NCBI GenBank assembly: GCA_963920575.1
Contig: OY986967.1
Span: forward strand, 22,461,648-22,525,647
From: Narthecium ossifragum
Lineage: Eukaryota; Streptophyta; Magnoliopsida; Dioscoreales; Nartheciaceae
Direction of reading: 5' to 3'
Length of the DNA stretch: 64,000 nucleotides
This document shows positions 57,101 to 64,000 of this stretch, piece after piece; the first letter of the stretch is position 1; each line of letters starts with the position of its first letter. A program made the translations under genes and the position numbers. The notes beneath the pieces were generated by a model, which was not told where the DNA came from, made no database searches, and saw only the letters and a list, made by a program, of their open reading frames with translations.

Positions 57101-60100
57101 CAGTATCCTGCAATGTCCCCATGTTTCGTTTTATTGTGCCTTACTTTAGTGTGTCTATCCATAAGTTGCAAAATAGTTCCATTTGGCTTGACCTTGATTG
57201 CTTTTGGAGGAAATTTTTTTTACTGATAATTTAAGTATTCAGTTTTAAGTACGATTGCTGTGGCTTTGGTACTATAACACTGAATGCACTAGTGCCACAT
57301 CTTAATCAAGCTCCACGTGGATTAGTTCTTGTTCGAACTTTTCTGAACTAAAAATCCTATAAAGGCTAGTCATTTTTGGTATGGAGAATATGATGGGGGA
57401 AATATTGTCCAAAGACATATCGTATTTCTTAAGATTTTGTGGAATCTCCATAAAATATAAACTATGAAGAGGATATCTTGAGATGTACTCATATTAGTGC
57501 TATGGTGCTTCTGTTTCACATAAGTTTCTGAGTTACTAGGTATGGAATCTCTAACCAGTCCTGATATTTGAGCAGATCCTTGGTACTTGGATGTGGGGGA
57601 GTCAATAGTGAGATCTTTAAACTCTTATACTAAAGTTGATGGTGGTTTTGCAAGTATTAGAGATGTTACAACAATGGAATTAGAGGATCATCAGCACAGT
57701 TTCTTTCTCTCTGAAACGTGAGTGGTCCTGTTTCTGCTGTGAAGATTTCCTCTGTAAAAGTTTTCCAGCAAAGTTTAATTTGTTATTTGATGCCTTCAGT
57801 TATTATATGTCAAGTAACTAACTCTTTCCTCTTTGTTCACAGGTGTAAATATCTTTATCTTTTATTTGATGATACATTCTTAGGCAATCAAAACTATATC
57901 TTTACTACTGAGGGTCACCCTCTTCCCATTAGAAGCTCATGGCATGACATGCTGCCAGAAGTCTACATCAGGAATTACTCGGCATCATTAAAGGTGCATA
58001 TTTTTCCTTTGACTTCATTTGTGGACTTGATCTCTTTTTGTTCTATTTTTTCATTACAGATCCATGTGGCACCGCTGAGTATTGTGTCAGTGCCAGTAGT
58101 CCACTGGCACGACGTTTGCTGGCATGTGCCATGCCGGCACGACCAGCACAGTAAATCTTGGAGAAAAGAACTCACTTTGAGAGAGACTCTTTGCAAGCTT
58201 TTAGATCAAAGATTGAAATAAAGTCTGATCAGCCCTAGGGCTAGCCGGGCTTATTTATAGCCTACTACAAGAGTCTTAGGTAAGCAAGAAACCAAATCTA
58301 GAGATAAATGCAAAATACAAAAGGTAGTTAATTCGGATTGTAGGCGAAGCCATATTGCATCTCAAATTTGAACCTTCAAACGGTAACCGAGAAAATCTTC
58401 ATGAAACCCAAAGTTGGAAGATTTTTTAAGTCTAGTTTCCAACATCGGTTGAATCACCTATGTATATGATTCTGGGGTCAAAACTTGTGGCCAAAATAAT
58501 AGGACCCTAGAAATTTTTTTGTTAGCTTCAGACCAGACCCCTTGTAGGTCTCTAATGCTTGATGCCACTCTCACTCTCTTGCGTCAAACTCCCATGTTTG
58601 GAAAAAGCTCTTCCTCGAGGTCAGAGCCTGGAGGATTTCATAGTAAAGTATGACCAAATTTCTTTGTGTGAAGAAAGAAATCCTCTCTCATGCTCACTAT
58701 CTCCGAAAGGATATCTGACTCGCTTCTCCACTCTCCATGTAGACAATGGTGAAACTCATAAGTAGAGAAACATAGCTCCTAATCTCTCTTTATTTAAGAT
58801 GAATAGCATGTGCAACAATATCAATAAGTTATGTTGCTTGAAGCGAGTCCCGAGATCTTCTATGTTTGCCATGCGCTTTGCTTCATCCTTATCATTGATG
58901 TATTCATCATAGAAAGTTATTAGATTTTCTTCCCCTGGTCCTTTGTCAGTTACTTCTTTGCTGGAGATGTCAAGATAGTTAGTCACGTGAATAATCATCA
59001 AAAAGAGGAGAATTATTACAGTCAATTGCAGGATACTAATGGTCCTCACCATTCAAGTAAAACAAGAAGCACCTTCTCTGGATTCATTTCCTTTGGCCTC
59101 CTCACAATGTCTTGACTTGGAAGAGCCTCATCTTATCTTTTCGAATGAAGATCGTGATCGAAGAGGGTAATCTTATTGTATGAAAGATTGTCTTTAAATG
59201 TGACAAGACTGGTGGATGGACACAAAGATAAAGATGAAGCGATAGCCTAAGCTCTGATTCTAGCTGATATCAGGTAGAATCACCACGTGTACAAATTGAG
59301 AAGAACCTAACTAATCAGCTCACCTGACAGCACTGAGAAATGTGGAAAATCTAGGTCAGCAGCATATAATGTGAATATGTAGAGCGAGGTGTAGACTCAC
59401 TTAAGATCTTCGATAAGAAACTACAAAAGGAAGTCCAGCCTAAGAATAAACTTTTTAGGGTGCTCTTCACTTTAGGACGATCCAGTATTAACACAAAATG
59501 CATGCCCTAATACTCCAAGAATATGACAGAGTTACAAAACAAACAGATATGTGGCTTGTCGATGCATATATTGCCAGTAGGATATCGGCATGATATGTCT
59601 ACGGAGTGTGACAACGGCACCGCATTATGCATGGACAGGCTTAAAGCCAATATGGAATTAGCCTTTGGACGCTCAACCTTAAGTTGCTTCATTGTCTACA
59701 GAAGCTGAATTTTGAAAGACAACTAGATCAGTAGCATGTCTTTGCATTTGCACAATTTTGCATGCCTAGTGCACACTCTGCCTCCTTGCTTATACTGATG
59801 AGGGAGGTTTCAAACTGGAAAGATATCACGTCCATCATTGTTCATATAGCATTGGCATTTGAATCGAGTTATCAACGTCATACATGCACCCTTCTTTGTA
59901 TTAAGGAATAAATAGGTATTAGTTCAGTTTCTTATTTTATTAGGTGAGCGATACTGCTAGGAAAAGGGGGTTATAGAGATGAAGGGAGGTACATCGGAGG
60001 AGGGCCACCCAAGGACCCAACATTGATGTGTTCTACGTACGCGTCCGAGTTTGGCCAATGTGTCAGCATGTGTTGAACCTTATCATGACAAAGCAAAATA

Positions 60101-61184
60101 GAACTGCTTCAAAACTTGATGCTGTCATATTTCTTTCCAACTTCTAGATGCCACAAAGAGCAGTTTATGTTCGTTCTATATGTTGTTTATTTTCATAGTG
60201 TAGACGTTATCAAAGGCAGTTTTTCGCCTTTTAACTCAGTCATTGTTTGCATGATATAAAATGTTTTTGCTTGTGATTCGTTATATACAGCTTTCTGTTA
60301 GTATCCTGTAGATCAAGTAAATATGTGCCATAGGAATAAAGTTCAGACTTGACCATATCTTTTCTAAATCTTGACCACAGTAAGCGTCTTTATTATGGTT
60401 GTTTCATTCTGTCCCCGTCTATGAAAGGTCAAGCTGTTGATCGTCGATAGCAATCTAGGATAGTTAACAGCCATCGTATCTTGATGTATATCCCAGCTCT
60501 TGTGAATTTCTGTTATGAAGCTAGTTCCAGTACAACTCACTTCTCTTTATTGCCTCTTGATTATATGGAACTTGGCTAAAAAGGAAAGAATATAAACAAC
60601 ATCCATCTGTTAAATATTGCGAGGAAAACAACCATAGAAAACACATTAAAAGTCTGTGTGATTGCAATGTGATTGGGAGATCTCTTGTAGCCGAGTACTG
60701 TGGTTGTTATTTGGAAGAATATGTAAATTAACAAATAATGAATGGACATTGTCTGCCTCATTTTCCTTGTTGTGGGATTATGACTGTGGCTTTCCTCTTT
60801 TCGGGTGTATATCTGTTGGAATTAATTGGGTGTGCATTAAGCAAAACACTGGCATTGCCACCGTGGACAATGGGCTTTGCTTGTTTCCTATGTTGGGTAC
60901 CCACTCTTGTGTGTATATTCAAGTTAGCTGACAATGTTTTGCTGATTGTTGCTTAGGTTCGAAATGGAGCAACTCATATAAGTGCAATGTCTCAACAAGT
61001 TTGTCCAGCGAGTGGCAATGGAGGAAACATGCGCCAGTTAATTGAGAGTGCTTGCCATGTTCCTGATGCTCGGATTGATCACCGATGTAGAACTAGTGAT
61101 GAATGTGGCACTGATTCAATTAACTGTAGGCAAAGAACATGCAGTATAGCTGGCTATTGTGGGTTATGGTTGTTTATAGAATGA
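48182..61184 (+). CDS. MNS5: EDEM-type GH47 alpha-mannosidase (MNS5-like), 15 coding exons
   Basis: ER mannosidase that trims Man8/Man9 glycans on misfolded glycoproteins to mark them for ERAD. Exons: 48182-48330, 49433-49475, 49565-49630, 49733-49794, 50998-51097, 51280-51462, 52693-52741, 52824-53003, 53383-53503, 53870-53951, 54028-54113, 56041-56141, 57576-57717, 57843-57993, 60957-61184; 580 aa. A signal anchor lies at about residues 14-32. The GH47 domain starts REKVRKMFYHAYENYM. Family blocks: HDELKPLT, LEMGALSRLTGDSRYEAAAL, VDSFYEYLMKAYILLG, LQAFWPGLQ, YPLRPELAESTFYLYQATR, HQHSFFLSETCKYLYLLFDD and the calcium/catalytic FTTEGHPLPIR. The tail is cysteine-rich. LSELGNLKLEHLP and ESLSSLVVLGN favour MNS5 over MNS4 (recall, not searched). 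Every junction is GT-AG and keeps frame. Confidence 0.9.
51678..51987. repeat. Direct repeat of about 78 bp in mannosidase intron 6
   Basis: CTTGTTGTTTCCTCTAACCC through AATATCATGCTGGATAG occurs at about 51678-51756 and again at about 51910-51988 with two or three mismatches. The 150 bp between them contains GTGCCGGCACG and the inverted-looking CCGGTATGG..CCGGTACG. A GTGCC(G)GCACG motif recurs in intron 14 near 58095-58145. Confidence 0.85.
52125..52570. mobile_element. MULE-type MITE in mannosidase intron 6
   Basis: Ends GGGTAAATTAC and GTAATTTACCC with long inverted repeats of about 130 bp on each side (for example CATTTAAGGCCCTATA against ATAGAGCCTTAAATG). Flanked by the perfect 9-bp duplication TCTATTTTG (52116-52124 and 52571-52579). 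It is 446 bp with no coding capacity. Confidence 0.93.
54583..55030. mobile_element. PIF/Harbinger-type (Tourist-like) MITE in mannosidase intron 11
   Basis: Termini CGGCATGTTTGGTT and AACCAAACATGCCG are perfect inverted repeats flanked by TTA on both sides (54580-54582 and 55031-55033), the TSD of PIF/Harbinger elements. The interior is rich in GGAATGG and its complement CCATTCC. It is 448 bp and non-coding. Confidence 0.85.
57994..60956 (+). other. Long intron 14 of the mannosidase gene with degraded repeats
   Basis: A 3-kb intron between solid exons. A GTGCC(A/G)GCACG-rich stretch lies near 58060-58150. AAGCTCTGATTCTAGC near 59249-59264 resembles the complement of a Met-tRNA primer site with mutations, so 58170-59700 may be an old minus-strand LTR element. 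No protein domain or LTR pair confirms this. Confidence 0.35.
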
Positions 61185-62843
61185 TTCCCTTGCAGCCAAA
61201 AGATGTGCATTAGCAATTCTTTTACCAGCAAAAGAATAAAAGCGCAACTATACAAATCACTGTACAGTAGAAGCGATTTAGTCTTGTTGCTGATGAGGCA
61301 TATCTTTTCGGAGAAGTTAACAGTTAATGGAAAAGAAAGCACCAATAGATCGCCGGGGGTGGGGGGGTCTATGTTAAAGCTCATTTTCATTTGTTCCCCA
61401 TGTTTTTGATGTGGTAGAGTACATTCTGACGATATATTATTCCGATTTCTTTTGCGGTGAAATGGCAACTTGAATCTGACTGCGCACCAGCTTCAGCACT
61501 AGTCTATTAGTCTGTACTGAAATCGTTATCACATTGCGATAGTGATCATCATCTTATAAGCATTTTCGGTATCTTTGTTCAATTCTTGAGACACGGTTTT
61601 ATGTCATTTGCTTGAATAGTGCGCTGATTTTATCTCCCCCAGCTAAACAGCAGGTTGGACTAGACGCATGGTGCGCACATATATATATATATATATATTA
61701 TTAGATTAAACATTATGCTTTAAATCTTTGATGGAAGGTATGACACTTTTTAAGCCGTGTATTCGCCCCTAAACATGCATGGTTCCGACAATAGCAGAGA
61801 CTCTGAAACTTCGCCATTTACACTTAACTTTTAACTAGGTTTAGAAGTTAAAAAGGGGCGTTGAACATATAGCTTTAATGGCATAGGGTTAAGCTGATTA
61901 GCAATAAAAATCTGCAAAACATATCAAGCAGAATTCGAGGTTGACATTGACGAGAGATGGGAGGGTTCCTCTCCTCTGTCGTGAAAATGTGTCTATTCAC
62001 AAAAACTAAAAGAACATAATTTAAAATAACGCTCTTAAGTAGCTCAAGCAGTTGGTATATATCCTGTGGTGGTAATAGGATGCATGGTTAAGTCCAATTC
62101 CCAGAATCCCAGCCCACTCCTTATTTATCGAAAATGTTGAGGATTTATCATCTGAATAAGGATAAAAGACTTAACTATAAAATAAAATAAAATAATTGAT
62201 GAAGCCAAGCAGAACCTCTCCGGATAATTATTGTTTCCCTCTTAATTATTGTTTCCCTCTTACCATTATACCAACGGTTTGGATCTTTCAACGGTTGTCA
62301 TCATTGAGAACTATTGATTAGGATTCGGATGTAAATAGATATGGATCATTGGATTTCATTCAAACAGATCCAGACCATTGACATGAACATACGAGGGAAA
62401 TTAAAGAATGGTACATAGTCAAAATTGAGCCTCCACGGCGGTGTCCATCCGAAAGAAAGTTGAAACAGAAACGGACAATGGAAGGCATGCAATCAAAACG
62501 TTGCACTCCAAACCAGGAAGGCGGTTCCCCGCTTTAAGTTGGATATCAAATCTCAGCCTTGGATTCAGTCATGCAGACGTGTGCATCATCTCCCTCTAAA
62601 ACCAAATCTTTTCCTTGGTATTCATCGAATCCCCTGCCTTTCGCAGCACACGTGCATAACATGTCATTTATACCACCTCAACCCTCCCTCCTTTATGCTA
62701 GCTAAGTTATCCCATAATTATGTGGAGTTCATGTGTTCCATCCATCCAGTACGTACACGAGCACCACCACCATTCTTAATTATAAGATATTAATTCCATG
62801 GAATAATTAAAGAAGGCTACAAAGGAACAACTGTTGAGGCCCA
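61185..62843. other. Intergenic region between mannosidase and ILR1-like genes
   Basis: The mannosidase 3' UTR probably occupies the first few hundred bases. A perfect (TA)n microsatellite lies at about 61677-61698. A C/G tract (GGGGGTGGGGGGG-like) is at 61360. No gene or transposon with clear ends was seen. Confidence 0.5.
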
Positions 62844-62850
62844 TATATAA
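62844..62850 (+). promoter_or_regulatory. TATA box of the ILR1-like gene
   Basis: TATATAA lies 40 bp upstream of the ATG at 62884. If used, transcription would start around 62875 and the 5' leader would be only about 10 nt, or the second ATG (62893) may serve. Confidence 0.5.
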
Positions 62851-62883
62851 CATCAAAGAATTGAAACAGAGAAAGAAACTTGC

Positions 62884-63513
62884 ATGCAAGCCATGAAGCA
62901 GCAGCATCCTATGTGCATCCTCCTCCTGGTATTGATCTTGTCTGTTGCAGTGTTTTCTTTCAGCAAAGAAGAGAGTTTTCTAGAGAATAATGATTCTTAT
63001 TATTATTCCATGGGTGGTGAGATTGTGAGGAGGGCTAATGTTGGGGAAATGGTGGATTGGATGAGGAAGGTGAGGAGGGAGATCCACGAGTACCCGGAGC
63101 TCGCCGGGGAGGAGTTCCGGACGAGCGAGGTTATCCGGCGGGAGCTCGACCGGATGGGTGTGTCATATAGGTGGCCGGTGGCCGGCACTGGGGTGGTGGC
63201 GACGATAGGGGACGGATCGCCGCCGTTCGTCGCGCTGAGAGCAGAGATGGATGCTCTTCCAATTCAAGTGAGAGTCCTTAATTGGCCAGCCTCTTAATTA
63301 GCTTCTCCTTCTTAGAAATTTAGATAATTCAGACTATTCGATCGGAGAGTAACAAAAAAAAAAGATAAATATCTTGTTTATATGCAGGAGCTGGTTGAAT
63401 GGGAGCACAAAAGCAAGTTAGATGGAAAGATGCACGCGTGTGGACATGATGCACATCTCAGTATGCTTCTTGGAGCAGCAAAGATATTGCAAGATTTAAG
63501 GACTGCATTGCAG
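62884..63513 (+). CDS. IAA-amino acid hydrolase ILR1-like, 5' part (continues past the window)
   Basis: M20D metallopeptidase that releases free auxin from IAA-amino acid conjugates, usually in the ER lumen. Exon 1 62884-63267 (128 codons), intron 63268-63387, exon 2 63388-63513 (42 codons); a GT donor follows at 63514 and later exons lie outside the window. The N-terminus has a signal peptide ([15 protein letters not shown]). Then come [58 protein letters not shown] and [20 protein letters not shown]. The metal-binding HACGHDAH, with its cysteine ligand, is intact in exon 2. Two in-frame ATGs (62884 and 62893) are possible starts. Which ILR1/ILL/IAR3 subtype cannot be told from this part. 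Confidence 0.92.
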
Positions 63514-63657
63514 GTGTGATATATATACTCATTAATTTATATATCTAGTAGTGATTAGTGATTACTTATCTTTTCTTCACGAATAACGTGTATAGATCCA
63601 GAACCGCTGCTATAGGATAGAGGATAGGATTACATGGGATTACATGGGGTCGTGAAT

Positions 63658-63880
63658 GAGTTCAGTTTGCCTCTTAGCAAGGCTTCCTCGTGCCATTGTA
63701 CCATCATACCCTTGGCCTAGATTGTTTTGAAATCACATCCAAAGGCCTAGATCTTTTCATCACATAATAATCAATAAAGTCTTTGGATGAGATTCAAAAG
63801 ATTTGAGCCTTTGGATGGAATCCAAAACTATATGGCTGTTAATATGATGGTACGATCTTGGTGTGAGGCAAAATGAACTC
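63658..63880. mobile_element. Possible MITE in ILR1-like intron 2
   Basis: GAGTTCAGTTTGCCTC at 63658 and GAGGCAAAATGAACTC ending 63880 are inverted, and inward from them GTACCATCATA pairs with TATGATGGTAC. A second inner palindrome uses CATCCAAAGGC and GCCTTTGGATG. It is about 220 bp. No clear TSD was seen, so the class is open. Confidence 0.6.
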
Positions 63881-64000
63881 GTGCTTAATAGCTGGTCAGC
63901 GACTGCTTACCTTTCTTCTTATTTGTGATACTGGATATACATCACCATAAGCATATTTTCTCGAGATCATATCAGCACAAAAGCAAGATGGAGGCGACAA

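Overview
This is nuclear DNA from a flowering plant. The genes have GT-AG introns, transposons are nested inside one another, plastid DNA sits in an intron, and a class III peroxidase gene is GC-rich and intronless. A monocot is likely from the GC-rich coding sequence and the Del/Tekay-type long-LTR element, but I cannot name the species. I saw no prokaryotic features, rRNA, tRNA or CRISPR.

Four host genes are supported. (1) A J-domain protein of the ARG1 (altered response to gravity) type, + strand, 1492-9512, 11 coding exons, 413 aa. (2) A class III peroxidase, - strand, 29572-30600, one exon, 342 aa. (3) An EDEM-type GH47 alpha-mannosidase, MNS5-like, + strand, 48182-61184, 15 coding exons, 580 aa. 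(4) The first two exons of an ILR1-like IAA-amino acid hydrolase, + strand from 62884, running off the right edge. They act in unrelated processes (gravity signalling, cell-wall redox, ER glycoprotein quality control, auxin release) and form no pathway together.

Most of the rest is mobile DNA. Two related L1-like LINEs (13581-27830 and 31710-40424) are each bounded by a 14-bp target-site duplication. The first was split by a 10.0-kb Del/Tekay-like Ty3/gypsy element with 2.84-kb LTRs (16688-26687, TSD GAGCA). The second was split by a 2.65-kb solo LTR of a related family. Three Mutator-like elements carry pieces of host genes: 10169-12459 (DPH1, DUF2828-like and DUF761-like pieces plus a gypsy fragment), about 40936-43671 (non-specific phospholipase C and ammonium transporter pieces) and 43745-45464 (half of an L-type lectin receptor kinase, with a perfect 9-bp TSD). 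Introns of the mannosidase gene hold two MITEs with clean TSDs. A mosaic of plastid fragments (ycf2, rps7, ycf2, petA) sits in intron 5 of the ARG1-like gene.

The most unusual signals are: a 10-kb gypsy element whose LTRs differ by only about 1% while its pol region is badly broken, implying movement in trans; arrays of near-perfect GGTCGATC/GATCGACC palindromes inside the LTRs; several gene-capturing MULEs close together; and LINE features (ORF1-stop/ORF2-start overlap, a 3' hairpin before poly(A), and a nonsense spectrum pointing to cytosine deamination). Exon boundaries were set by hand from splice signals and family protein sequence. No database search was run.
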